Source: Volvox africanus (lineage: Eukaryota > Chlorophyta > Chlorophyceae > Chlamydomonadales > Volvocaceae). Taken from it: DNA of 64,000 nucleotides. The notes below the pieces were generated by a model. It was given only the letters and a program-made list of their open reading frames with translations. It did not search any database and was not told the origin of the DNA. The stretch's first letter is position 1. Each line of letters starts with the position of its first letter. The position numbers were made by a program, and so were the translations under genes. Below are positions 1 through 11,478 of this stretch, piece after piece. The stretch covers positions 1,178,001-1,242,000 of the forward strand of contig BSDZ01000017.1 in NCBI GenBank assembly GCA_030268105.1, written 5' to 3'.

Positions 1-957
1 TGAAACTGCCGACGGATGCAGATAGCAAGCTGCCGTACCCGTGCACGCAGCTCCTCCCGATACATGGGTCGTACGGCCCGCGGTGCACCGTCCGGCGCCC
101 AGACGAGTGCCGGCACTCCAGGAGGGGCTCTTGGACTTTCCAGTGCACATGCCGCTATGTTGAGTCGCGCTTCAGGCAGCCAGCGGCACTGGTCTGGATC
201 AGTGGGGTGTCCCTGGAGCGCCCTGCAGCCGCCGTACGGCAATCAAAGAATGAAGCCTTAATGAAGCCTTCATACCTCGATACATCGTGAATCAAGCGCG
301 CCATCGGAAACAGCTGTAGAAGCGTTGACATGGAGTGTCGCCGTGCGTTCGAGGCATATTCCACCCCCTCATGGTTATTTATTATTTATTATTATTTATT
401 ATTTAAATACTTTAGATTGTTTAGATTATTTATTTTATTATTCCATTAGCCACCACCTGGCCAGCTCAAGCTCGTACCCATAAGGCCTTCCCCTTGGCTG
501 CGGCACGCAATCTGCCACCCGCTGATATTGCAGAGACCGTACGACACCTTGACAACCACTTCCCGTAAAGCCTTAGATAGATTCATCTTACTCAATTTAG
601 GGTGTTGGGACTCGCTTACCTCTGCGGTGGCACCGCGAAGCGAATGCCAAGTGCCCGCAGCATTGCCGGCCAGAACCCCTCCGGGTCCTCCCACGAGACA
701 CGCTGTAGCAGCCGCCACTGCAGCAGTAGCAGCTGAATGCATGGCGGCTGCTGCTGCTGCCGACGCAGTAGCTGCAGCAGCTTATGTCCACAAGGCCCAG
801 ATGCCTCACCCCATCGGCAGCAAGCCTCCCGCCACCACGCTTCATCCTGCGCGCGGCGGCAGCATGGACGCGGGGCGTCGGTGGCGGCGGCAGCGGCAGC
901 AGCAACGGCGGCGGCAACAATAGGGGAGATGCGTGGATGATGTGCTGAAACCATCAA
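1..957 (-). CDS. Acyl-activating enzyme (AMP-binding, AAE17/18-like), N-terminal part, truncated by window edge
   Basis: Family role: ATP-dependent activation of a carboxylic acid to its CoA thioester. Two minus-strand exons can be joined. The right exon ends at 620 (donor GTAAGC) and encodes SWEDPEGFWPAMLRALGIRF followed by AVPPQ. The left exon starts at 232 after an acceptor CAG and runs off position 1. It encodes CRWLPEARLNIAACALE, then PALVWAPDGAP, then a segment beginning MYREELRARV. The junction restores an Arg codon (AG/G), which supports the splice. The order 'xxPExFWxxxLxxLxIxF ... WLPgaxLNiAxxxL ... xxVWxxEG ... LxxLRxRV' is typical of the N-terminus of plant peroxisomal acyl-activating enzymes and acetyl-CoA synthetase relatives. 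The catalytic AMP-binding motifs lie outside the window. The real 5' end is uncertain: the Ala/Gln-rich stretch at about 720-920 may be coding or leader. The 233-619 intron holds a TTA-rich tract. Confidence 0.82.
364..445. repeat. TTA/TTAT-rich low-complexity tract
   Basis: A run of TTA, TTTA and TTAT units lies inside the intron (233-619) of the acyl-activating enzyme gene. It shows no coding signal. Confidence 0.8.
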
Positions 958-1787
958 CTCCCTCTTCTTTGGCGGCAGGTGGTCCTAAGACCGGAACCCC
1001 CATTTGGGTGGTGCGTGGTCCTTAAGACATACCGTTGCCACCGTACATCATTCACCAATACGGTTAGTACTATCTATCATAAGTTTTAACGGCGTCTCTA
1101 CAGCAGTACCAGATCTCGTTTATTCGTCCCTTTACCCCTCTCGTCCCTGCCCCGTCCCCTCCCCAGTTGCAGTCTTCATTCCGCCTTTTAAACACCATCA
1201 CATGTCTGGCACGCGTCATGTCGAACTCCTCGGTGCAGATGCTGCCAGCTGCTGCAGTGCTCCAGGGAGACGGTGAAACAACCTACCTTAATAGAAAGGA
1301 AAAATTCCGCCGCATTGGTTCGGGCAGCCTCTGCGGGGTCGGGAAGCCACAGGGGCGGCCGGCCCAGCGAAGCCACGGGCCAGCCGTCGTACACGGCCAA
1401 AGCCAGCCGTACATGTACAGTAAAGTCATGGCTGGGCAGCAGGATGCGCGAGGTGATGTGCTTCCAGATCTGCGCGATAGGACCGACCGGCACACAGACA
1501 GACAGACAGACAGACAAACAGGCGGTATCCCTGTGAGTTAGGCTGCGGATGTTTAACAGACTTCGATTTCACATGAAAGTCATGCCATGTACTTGATGTG
1601 AGCGCGATTAGGCGTGTGTATTTCATGTGTGTGTGTTTCGGACGCCGGGGGCTGGGGAGGTTTTACTCTGGCTGCTTGCCTGACCAATCGTCCTGGGTTC
1701 GGTGTGCATGCCGTATAGAATCGGGCATCGCCTAACACCATTTGTACAACAGTCAACCAGGATCCGAAAATCAGGTCAACGCGTAAT
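958..1787. other. Intergenic, no gene recognised; ACAG microsatellite at about 1493-1521
   Basis: No open frame here resembles a known protein. The clearest structure is a short run of CAGA/ACAG tetranucleotides near 1493-1521. Confidence 0.5.
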
Positions 1788-2098
1788 ACATAAAACTACC
1801 CCGACTGAGAGCGGGCCAAAGACCCTAATGGTAAGGGCAGGGTGCCCCCATGTCGATGGACGGTGACGACCCCAATTAAAGTGACCTGCGAGCTGACCAG
1901 TAGCGGAGTTGACGCCTTAGTTGATTCGGCAGATTCCGCTGGATGCTGGTGGTGGGTGCTGAACCTGGGAAAACCACTGATTTCGGAGAAGTCGGCATGG
2001 GAGACTGGATGAGGGTGCCCCGAAACACCGGGGAAGGTAGGGACTGCCAGGTTAGTGGCCACGGGTGATGTACCCCCCTATCCTACACACATAAAACT
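1788..2098 (-). mobile_element. 291-bp interspersed repeat, copy 1 (full length, with 10-bp target duplication)
   Basis: The unit at 1798-2088 matches 43188-43478 in inverted orientation with only about two mismatches by eye. A third, truncated copy is at 47198-47262. Read on the minus strand, it starts GTGTAGGATAGGGGGG and ends CAGTCGGGGT. The 10-bp word ACATAAAACT flanks it directly on both sides (1788-1797 and 2089-2098), as expected for a target-site duplication. It has no terminal inverted repeat. A 10/11 match to the RNA polymerase III B box (AGGTTCAGCACCC) lies inside, which makes a SINE possible but unproven. The open frame of 88 codons across it is shared by both copies only because the DNA is nearly identical. 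The near identity implies recent movement. Confidence 0.8.
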
Positions 2099-3626
2099 GC
2101 TGGCGTTACGCTGCGAAACCCAACTTTGGGTAGTTGAGCCTGCCGCCTCAAGGACACCTCGATGTTAACGGACATACATAGCAGCGCATCATCTTGTAAG
2201 CGGCTGAAGTTCTTGGGTCCTACCCTGTATGACCGCGCAAGCAGGCTGTTTCTTGAAGCCCTAGTTTCATCCCGTTAACAAATTGGGGGATGCAAATTGC
2301 AAACAATTCTACCTATTATATTTGGATTGGTTTGCTTTTCTTCCTGAGAGCGCACCTTGGGCGCGTCAGCAGCGCATTCTCCAGTAAGTCCTCGAAAGAG
2401 GATTTCCACCTCACCGAGCTGCTGCACGCTGCAAATTCCACTAGAAACGAGCGCATCAAGAATCGATTGATGATATTTTTGTGCGCTCATTTCCTGTTGA
2501 CTGCTTGAATGTTTTATAAATCTGAACTTCCAAGTCAGCACAATGTCATGCTGGTGGCCAGAGCTTTGCAGTATCTCCTGTTTTTGTTGTAAAACTTAAA
2601 ACGTAATTATGCTATACGAAGGTACATCATATTATATCAATCATAGGCAAGAGGTAATAAATCGTATGACGGAGCTCGAACGGCTGCACATGCCCACGTG
2701 CGCTCGTATGCGCAGGGGCCTTAACATTCTGGTATTGGCGTCGCCCAAGCTGCGCAACCCTCGTAAATACGAGACTTTCAAAGGCGGTTATACAGTTATC
2801 ATCAGTACCACCGCAAGGGGTACCGTCATGAGGTTAGAGAGCGGCAGAGCGCCAGGTGCCTGCTTGCACCTCCACGCACCTCCCCACCCTTCGAGCGGCC
2901 AAGGATAAAGGGGAAGTCTTATAGTGTCATTTCCAACTTTCCTAAAGTCGTAGTTAAAATTAGCCTAACTATTCTTGCAAGGTTCTTACGGGTGGGATGA
3001 TCCTGGATGGCGGGGAATGACCTCGCCAGCCTGTTGGGGCATGTGACCTGCCGATAGCAGTGGCATTGGCGCAGGTTGGCGCCGGAACCCACGGCAGGGA
3101 GGTCAGCTGCACAAGCTGGCTGGGAGGTCAGCTGCGCTCGTGGCTGATGTGTTTCGGGGAGCTGCGGCGAAGGAGAGACGTAGCAGGAGTGGATAGAAAA
3201 GGAATTAGACAAAGTAGGAATGGAAAAAGATTATCTTCTTAGCTTCAGTGGTGTCGAATCAGTCCTCTGGGCCCATGTACTGTTTCAATATGCGACAAAT
3301 GTAGGATTGAGGAACTAACGCACTTACGTCAAGAAACAAGAGAACGAACCACTACGAGCCGTTAGAAAGAACCAGAATTCGGGTAAAGCGAATCCAACGG
3401 TTTCATGTATGGGCTAATTGGGCTTTGAATGGTTTGGTGGTTGTTTCGTTTAGACATGGTTTACTTGTAGTTATCTGAAAACCTTTACAACTTCGCATAT
3501 CGCATTACTCCTTGCCGAAGGACGTAATTGCTTTACTATACGGTTTGTATCATAGAGCCGCCATTTAGGAGGCCTCGCTTGACCGGCATCACACCAAATT
3601 AGTCTTGTACTGATCTACACTACGAG
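2099..3626. other. Intergenic between the 291-bp repeat and NOP16, nothing recognised
   Basis: Short open frames on both strands resemble no family that I recognise. The region probably contains the NOP16 promoter near its right end, but no clear core promoter motif can be named. Confidence 0.4.
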
Positions 3627-5200
3627 ATGGGTGGCTCTCGTCGCAAGTTAAAAAGGAATGCACCGAAGGTTCGCAATGGAGTCGTGAAGCGCAAGAGTGA
3701 CAAGAAGACCAAAATCCCCCTAGATATAGCTTTTGGCAACCCAGCGCTTGAGACGAGGCTAAATAAGAAGTGGGTTGCCGGCCGCCGTCTTCACTCCTTA
3801 TTTGCCAGTTATTCACAAAACACTGCTAGGCATATGTACACTAAAGTTGTTTGATTATGCCCACTCTTCATATGGCTCCCGAGTGTTGCCCAAATTCCAA
3901 ATGTCCGCCATCTGTCGCCACACTTCCTGTGACATTGCATCTCACCTTTCTGAGATGTCTGAAATCCTTTACTGCTCCATCGCACAGACCAGAATGGAGC
4001 GAAAAGGACACCCTAAATTCGAACTACAGCCGCAACCGGCTGGTTTCGGACCCCAATGTCCTGCTTGGTCGGAAGGAAAAGAAAACCCCTCTGGTGCCGG
4101 CGGCGGCCCGGAAGGAGGCGGGTGAGGAGACGTTCTCAGACGATGACGGTAAGTTTAACAGTGACCCAGGCCCCCGCGGGCCACGAGCCTCGCAAGGGCT
4201 CAATTGGAATGGAAAGGACCATTGCGGATTGGTGCATGGGTACTTGCTACAAAGCATCCGGCTGGTCCTCTATCACCATCGAATCCTCCAGCGTTATTTG
4301 GAGTTACTCGTATCGGGGGCAGGTGAGGGCATGCCCAGCAGGCCCTGAGCTGCACTGGTGTGAATCCGGTTCTACATGGGATGTTGGATCCAAGAGGTCT
4401 ACCCGAGCTCTGCAATGGCTCATGCATTACAAATTCCTGGGTTGGGTGCTAGCGGGGACATGACATTGCGACATCCTCCTTTTCCCCGTCCCGATCCCCT
4501 TCCTCTTCGTTCCCTCAGAGCAACGCGCCGCGCTGCACCTGCCGCGGAAGAGCGGCAAGAAACCGCCGGCGCGTCCAACGGCCACACAGCGCAAAGTTGT
4601 GGGCGCGCTGCTGGAGAAGCACGGGGAGGACGTACATGTGAGTAACTTTGGCTGTCTAGAGGCGTCAGGGATCGCTAAAGAGTTATGTTTCCAGGCGGGG
4701 GGGCCGTTCGCCCGCCTGGACCGCCCTGGCCAGCGACAGCGGAGCGGAGCAGGAGGCGGGCACAGCCCATGGTGCATGACTTCCTGCCTCTCGTTACGTC
4801 CCGCGCATTGGGCCGTCGAACTTTTCAACGAACCTCCTATCCTGTGTGCCGGATGGCCCGTGTCGTTGTTTCCTCGCAGCTCCCGGGACAACACCCCCCG
4901 ATTTTCGCACTACCCCCCGATTTTGCAGTAGATTTCCTGGTACCGGGCAGCATAGTCGATAGACAGGGAACAATAAATGTCTTAATAAACCGATTGCATA
5001 CCCGCTCCCTTTGCCGGTCCTCTCACCACCACCAGGCAATGATGATGGACGTCAAGCTGAACAAGATGCAACACAGTGAGGGAGAGCTGCGGAAGCTGAT
5101 TGAGGCGTACCGGTTCTGGGGACCCAATTGCAGCGCCGCACAGAAACATGACTTCTGGACGGAGAAGAAGCCGCCCAAGAAGCTGCTCAACTGCAGGTGA
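3627..5200 (+). CDS. NOP16: Ribosome biogenesis protein NOP16 (nucleolar protein 16)
   Basis: NOP16 is a nucleolar factor needed for assembly of the 60S ribosomal subunit. Proposed exons are 3627-3769, 3988-4148, 4519-4637 and 5036-5200, with GT donors and AG acceptors. Codon phases agree at each join and give about 195 residues, close to plant NOP16. The start is the ATG opening MGGSRRKLKR, the characteristic basic N-terminus of plant homologues. Exon 2 carries the conserved 'W..K.T...NY.......SDPN' block (EWSEKDTLNSNYSRNRLVSD) and an acidic tail. Exon 3 has ATQRKVVGALLEKHGEDV. Exon 4 has MMMDVKLNKMQHSEGELRKL, matching the C-terminal 'M..D.KLN.MQHS...L.KL' signature. The last few residues are less certain, because the terminal TGA at 5198-5200 lies directly after a possible TGCAG/GTGAAT donor, and a further exon is possible. 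The gene diverges from the acyl-activating enzyme gene. Confidence 0.92.
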
Positions 5201-8200
5201 ATGGAGGGTGGAGGGGTATATCAAAGAACCGTGATGTTCTGGAACGGAAATTCGCGATCATGATGCTGGCTGGCGACGCTGACCCGGGTGGGGCCCGGGC
5301 GTCGCGCGTGATGACCGGGTTGTGTCACTTGCTGTCCGGAAAGCGAAGGGAGTGCGTACGTGTGGAGTGGCGGGAGGCTCGCAGTCTAGGGACCGCGAGC
5401 GGATCCCTTGTTGAATTAGATCCCAAGTCGCTCTACGGCCGGGTCCCAGGGGCTTCGCCCCTGCGTCAGTGCCCCCTGTGGTTCCGGAGCTCGTGCCCAG
5501 AGCCGGAACATATCGGCAATGGTTTCAACTGGTTGTGCGACAACGCACGATCTATCCGCAACAGCCGACCTCTTGGCTGCCGTGTCGCATGCCGCCCCGA
5601 CGCACCGCCGCGACAACACCCATCATCATTAAGGAAACGCCCCAAAGGGTAGCTAGCAGTAGCTAGTAGGGTACCGCATCAATGAGGAGCCGAGGATTGG
5701 CAAAACACACAACCGATTCGAACACTTTCATTGGTCTGCTCAGAATTTTGGATTCTGGAAGAGCGTTTTCGTAAGGTTGTGTTTGTGTTTGTGTCTGATG
5801 CGGGGATGGGCCACCACAACAACCGTGTGTTTGTTGTCGTGATGGTCGTAAAATGATGGTAGTTTCGCAAAGTTCCATTGCATCCAGCGACCACGTCGAG
5901 GCTTTGTAAACCCTAAAAAAGATGGGGAACGGACTGACACCATACTGACGCTACTGGGGTGCACTCCATATTTCCTGCTTATATGGTCACAGAGGCTTAT
6001 ATGGCCTTGAACCAGGACTGGGGGTTCACCGTGCTCGCGAAGAGTGTTTTGTTCAGACTCTTCCGGGCGTCCCCAGCGGCTGTGGGGCTCTACTGTTAAT
6101 AACTCGCACGAGCATGATACACGAACAAGAATCCGTTTATTTTTCATCCGGGCATGATGAGGGCCATAGAGTGATCATTGAGAGATGGCCCCTGGGGGAA
6201 CCAAAGCCATACAGGGATGAGTGTGGCTGGGATATGCCAGGAGTATTAAGCGGGTCCTTGTCTCGTGTACCTGACCTGACACCCCCTGTCTGCGGAACTC
6301 CGTCCGAGGCTGTCACGTTCGGTGTGCATGCACAGGATACTGGCTTGAGCTGAGCGGAGGAGCGGGCGGAGTCCGCTGGGCGGCGCTCCATCGGCGCTTC
6401 ATCGCATGTGGTCTGCAATCTGAACCGGCAGCAAAGCAAACTGGACGGAGCGGTGACATTGGTCATCCGCTTGATCCTTTCGGATGCCAAGGCAGCTAGC
6501 TCCCGCAGGGGGCCGTGGGCAGGGCCCGGTACCGCCATCACCGTCATTACCACCGCTTCCACAGCTACGCACGCGTTGACGGCTAATTTGTAGCTGGGTT
6601 TATAATACTATAGTATCGGATTAGAAGTATACTTTTCATATTGACCTGAATTAACAAACAGGAGCCGGTGAATCTAAGGGGCGGCGACTGGGCAGTACGT
6701 CATGAAGCCGTAGCAGTTTTCTCTTGCGTGGACGGCTTCTGCATCGTCCTCCGATGCCGTTCGCCCAACGTGCTCAGATAAGGTTCCCAGATGACGTCAG
6801 GTTAGGTTAGTTAAGACTGTAACGCCATGCGTCTGTCTCGTCTCGACGACTCCAAGCGTCCGGCTGCACATGAACCGTCTGTACATCAAGGCGGGTACCC
6901 ATCTCGCAAGCCAGCCTCGGCGTCTCCATAATCTATCGGCTGCCTACTAGGTGGTCAAAGACAGCAGGGGGGACTGGGGGCGCAGGCAGACGATCGTCTT
7001 GAGAACCTGATGGTCTTGTGAACCCGCCAGGTTTATGATGGGTTTTGGAAAGACCGCAATTTCGGGCTGGGATCTGTGCGTTCAGGCGGAAGCCGCGTTT
7101 CGGTGATATGGGGATTGGGATTGTCGGAGCATTGTTGATGTGAGCGGCGTTGGGTTGTGAGCGGCACATGGTGGTGTTGTATAGGTGAGAATGTGGAGCT
7201 ATAGGGTTGATGGACTACTATGATAATACGTCGCACCCAATCCTGGAGCGGTTCCAGAGTCGCTTCAACGCCCTCCTTACGTTGAGGTGGACTAGAGTAG
7301 ATGCCAAGGCCGTTTCGGCCTGGGCAACCTGCCCTGAAACGCTGTGGGCTGGAGCGCGCGCCGGGGCGCATGTAAAAAGTGGGCTTGACTGAAATGGGAT
7401 GAAGCAGCCTGAGCCAAGAGGGGAAGATGGACACCATAATTGGTCGCCTGGCTTAACGACTCAGCTCGCTTGGAGCAGGTGCAGTCGATGAATGGTTTCG
7501 GCGCTACGTTGCCGAAGGTAACTCCTGTCGTTTGGATTTTCCTGTGTATGTCATTTATGATGAGGCATACGGGGAACTAACAAGTACACCCCGAAAATAA
7601 ATGGCTGTTTTGAGCTGCTAGACGCATGCGCTGGCGCGGCAGGGGCGGGATCGGTTCATGGGAGTTGATGAAAATGTAGACGTAATGTAGACAAAAGGGA
7701 AATGGCTGCTACGTGTGGTGTGTTAGTGAGGGACAGAGGCGCGTTGCACGTCATATCATATCATTAACAACTTACCTTCAGGTATAGCTGACAGTTTTGC
7801 GTTCTGTGCTCTGAAGTACAAGTTCGCCGTTGGCGTGGGAGTGGGAGTGGGCGCAATAGGGGAAGTGGGCAGGAGCATGGCAGCGGCGGCGGTGGCGGGC
7901 GGTGTTAAGGCCTGATTAGGCTACAAAACGGCGGCGCCATGGAGGGCAGGCCAATCCATAAACGTTCAACCTGGCCAATGAGGCTACTTTGTGTGTTAAA
8001 CATCAGATGGGTTCCAAGATATCTCCGTTTTCCAAGGTACGAAAAAACCTCGTGTATGCAGTCAAGGAAATTAGATATCACCGCGCACGTGCCCAACGTT
8101 CGTATAACCCTTACATAACTGGATCAGTTAAGCAGGGTTTTTGAAGGCATCCTGCCACTAGCCAAATACATGCTCTGACATGAACACCTGCGCAGACATG

Positions 8201-8907
8201 GATACAGTCTGACAGTGCGCTAACAATGTGAGAGTTCGCGCGGTTTCTTTGGTGAGCTCCGACAGCGTATGCTGGGCAGGTTGGCAAGCTTGGCCTCTAT
8301 ACGTGATAAGCAGAAGATAAACGTGTGTACGTCAAGCGAAAACTTGTTCTGGAATGAGCTGCGATCCAGCAAGATTGTTCTCCGTTCCCTCGGTGGTGCC
8401 GCCTGCTGCGGGAATGCGGGAGCCATTGCGAATGTATGAGTGATGAGTACGAGTAGTACCAGCGTTTCAAATTCAAAGGCTTTTAGTGCTGATTTGTACA
8501 ATGGAATTGTATATGCATATATCCTCAGAGCTCATCTTAGGGAGTCGTACTGCGTCCACCGCTTGCAGTGGAAGCATCATCTTCTCATTGAGTGGAATTC
8601 CCAATGCACCAACCGTCCAGAGCTCATTTTTGCAATTCACCTCCGGATGCTGCCACAGCTATACTTTGGCCGGCCTCTATGTGTTAAGGCGAAGGATGAT
8701 TTTACAGGAAAGTTAATACGAGTAACGTATACATAGATAGCCTACTGAATGCACTCAACAAAACTTGAATCAGACGCCTGCAACTATAATCTTTCTCGCC
8801 GGCATACTTGTATCTAGCCGGATAGATAGGGAACAGAGCTCAGAAGGGTATGGCCAAAAACAGCAGTCATTGTTTAAGATCCCAGGTGAAGCTTGTGGTG
8901 TTTGAAT
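5201..8907. other. 3.7 kb without a recognisable gene
   Basis: This stretch probably begins with the NOP16 3' untranslated region; a TGTAA word, the usual algal polyadenylation signal, occurs near 5908. The open frames here are under 155 codons, biased by local composition, and show no family motif. No repeat or RNA gene was recognised. Confidence 0.4.
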
Positions 8908-8920
8908 CACTATAACAAGG

Positions 8921-9490
8921 AATTCGTGCGTTAGCTCGCGTTAGGCTCGCGTTAGGGACCCCTAACGCAAGCCTAACGCAAGCTTAACGCGAACTAACGC
9001 GAGCTAACGCAAAGCCTAACGCAAATCAAATGCATTGCGTTATTGTTTGCGTATCGCTAACGCAATCCTAACGCACCTAACGCAATCGCAAATAAACTTT
9101 TTTGGGAGGGAACGAAAATGTTTGCGTTTACTTTGCGTTAGCTAACGCAATCTAACGCGAACTTACGCAATGTCAAACGCACCCACATAGATTCTAAGGT
9201 GTGCGTTAGGCCTAACGCAACGCAAGCGTTAGAGACCCATACGCAAGCAAAAATACATAGCGTGCATGGAAGTTAACGCACTTAAAGTTCTCTAACGCAC
9301 AATATACGCACGCCTAACGCGCATTAACGCGCATTAACGCATGCTTGCGTATGCTGCGAATAATGCGTACACAGCTAGCAGTTGTGGGTTGCGTAAAAGT
9401 TTTATACGCATGTAACTAACATATTCGCACGCTTTCGCAAGGTCTTACGCGTGCGATAGCAACATTCGCGCCACTTTCGCTTTGCGTACG
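8921..9490. repeat. Left subterminal array of CTAACGC / GCGTTAG words in the CACTA element
   Basis: There are dozens of copies of CTAACGC or its complement GCGTTAG, plus degenerate forms such as TTACGCA and CATACGCA, in both orientations at irregular spacing. A similar array sits at the right end. In En/Spm such subterminal repeats are transposase-accessory binding sites; that role is inferred here. Confidence 0.85.
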
Positions 9491-9970
9491 AGGCAGCCTC
9501 GCATTCTTGCTCATTGCAACTACTTTTGGTCGTTCTGGTTATTTCTTTACTGTTTCAGTTATCGTTCCTGTTATAGTTTGCTGTTTTGCCCACCCGCTGC
9601 AGAATTATTTTTGTGTGTACGGAAACCATCCTGTCATAATGTACGTAGCTGTTATGAAGAATATCAATAAGATTTCAGTTATGATAGATGAAGATATTTC
9701 AGGCAATAATTTACAGCTCATTATTTGGAAAGCATCCAGGTAAGCAGCCATTGGTGAGTGACTACCCATTAATTCAACGAAACAATCAAATTTCTACACA
9801 TCCAATCCTGCCAATCAAATTTTGTTTATGAGTTAAATAATCATTTGTACCATGCACCAATCATTTCAATCATCATTAGGTACATACATCCTAACTTCAT
9901 CTGCCACCGCACATTTAGCAGCCCGCTCTAACATAAGCTTAGAAACAAACATGATAGATGTTAGTTCTAT

Positions 9971-10918
9971 CTAATAGTCTTCTATTTCACTATCGTCGTT
10001 GTCGTCGTCCTCTCGCGCACTGGTGGCATCATCCTGCTCGTCCTCACTCCTCTCGTCCTTGCTCACCTCCTCCTCAAACAACTCCTGAAAAGTTCAGAAA
10101 AGGAAAATTATACTTATTTACATGCATATATATAAAGGTAAATTAAGCCGACACGACCCAGCAATCATTTTCGGTTACGATATTTTTAATCATGTCTAGG
10201 ATGGGCAGTGCTTCTAGGTACTATGTATGTGGACACTTTGTTACCTGTTTCTTCTTACTCCCTGAGCCCCCACGTTGACGTCGTGCCCGTGTACATCGCA
10301 CATCTTCCGAAGCACTCTTGACCTTTATCAGTCGAAACAACACATATTAGAATATTACATTCATACAAGCAGGAAATTAAGACAACAAGCTGAACTCAGG
10401 AAATTTACCTTCTTTCGCCGGTGGTCGTAACTGTCATTATTGTCGTCACCGTCCGTAGACTTGTCTTCCACCGGCACCTGCTGGTCCAAAATACGTGAAG
10501 GGACTAGGTAGTGATAGCAAATATAATTAAAAAGTAATTAATGTCGGGCCTCAATATATTGTACCTTTCTTTCGATGCCCGTGCTTGTCCGTCTCACTTT
10601 CGTGGATGGCCGCACATCGCCGTCGTTTGTTACCTTCAAGGGCCACCGTTAACATACATATAGGATTTTAGAAATTATAAGCTTATATAATCTATTTAAA
10701 AAGAGAAAAACAAATCGACGTATACCACATCAAACCACAAAGCACGCAGCAAATTAAAAGAATAGAACGAAACATAAAATTACAACTCACTAAAACGGGA
10801 AGACAGGATGAATATTCATTAATGGGCTGTACCTTTTTCGCTGCCGCCTTGCTTGAGTTCGTAGCATTCCTGCTGGAGTTCCTTGCCTTAGAGGGCTGTG
10901 GACTCTTGTACAACGACT
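9971..10918 (-). CDS. Small basic/acidic low-complexity protein encoded inside the CACTA element (5 exons, 5' end unresolved)
   Basis: Minus-strand exons are about 10918-10833, 10633-10565, 10477-10409, 10322-10245 and 10084-9971. Each has an AG acceptor and a GT donor, and the four downstream exons are 69, 69, 78 and 114 bases, all whole codons in phase 0. This regularity in AT-rich DNA is hard to get by chance. The predicted chain is Lys/Ser/Arg-rich (YKSPQPSKARNSSRNATNSS, then VRRTSTGIERK, then RARRQRGGSGSKKK) and ends in a strongly acidic tail (SEDEQDD...DDDNDDSEIEDY) and TAG. No domain is recognised. It may be the C-terminal part of a degraded transposase gene or an accessory DNA-binding protein comparable in role to TnpA. 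No start codon can be fixed, because a stop lies just upstream of exon 1, so at least one further 5' exon is likely. Confidence 0.62.
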
Positions 10919-11074
10919 AGTATTCATAGCGCTATCCTAAATTGAAATTAACTTTGAAGATATTTTATGCACAAAGTCTCCAATGCTACTGCACAATAAG
11001 AGCAAGTAAGCAACTAAATAAATCCGGCGAACCCGTGCTCCGAACATTATTATGCGCTATCTACATAAACTTTG

Positions 11075-11464
11075 CGTAAACTGCGTTACAGTGCGTTACG
11101 TGCGTATGGTAACGCACTGTACGCAAGATATACGCAAGCTGTTTGCCTAAAGTTAACGCGTGCGTTAGGTTTGCGATCGCGTGCGTTAGGTTTGCGTTAG
11201 GCTCGCGTTAGAACATACGCAAGCCCCCGATTTTCGAGCACCACGAAACGTAATAAAAATTGCAGGGAACTTTTATACTCATTACAAATATTGTTTTCAC
11301 TTAAACAAACTTGAAAACGACGCACTATAACAGACGTTCTGTCAAGTTTTCTATTTCTTTGCGTTAGGCTCGCGTTAGGCTAACGCAATCTCTAACGCAC
11401 AAAACGCAGCCTTACGCACACATACGCGCCCTAACGCAGCCTAACGCGAGCCTAACGCACGAAT
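11075..11464. repeat. Right subterminal array of CTAACGC / GCGTTAG words in the CACTA element
   Basis: Mirror counterpart of the left array, with clusters such as TTGCGTTAGGCTCGCGTTAG around 11190-11210 and 11360-11455. The density of the word rises toward the terminus. Confidence 0.85.
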
Positions 11465-11478
11465 CTCTTGTTATAGTG

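Larger units (their letters stand above)
8908..11478. mobile_element. CACTA/EnSpm-superfamily DNA transposon (about 2.57 kb, both termini present)
   Basis: The left end reads CACTATAACAAGGAATTCGT. The right end, read inward on the minus strand, is CACTATAACAAGAGATTCGT, followed on both sides by GCGTTAG-type words. Termini starting CACTA with long arrays of subterminal repeats define the CACTA superfamily. The 3-bp flanks are AAT and TAT, so a perfect 3-bp target duplication is not visible. The element contains no recognisable DDE transposase and is probably non-autonomous. It does contain an intron-rich gene on the minus strand (9971 to about 10918). The AT-rich interior contrasts with the arrays. 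Superfamily assignment rests on the termini and the subterminal repeats only. Confidence 0.8.

Noticed and set aside
528..957. Overlapping Ala-, Arg- and Gln-rich frames on both strands
   Set aside because: GCAGCA/GCC repeat DNA opens all frames. Only the minus-strand frame ending at the 620 donor is supported by acyl-activating enzyme motifs.
8921..11464. The CTAACGC words as telomere-like repeats or a CRISPR-like array
   Set aside because: The word differs from plant and algal telomere repeats, occurs in both orientations at irregular spacing, has no spacers of constant length, and is bounded by CACTA termini.
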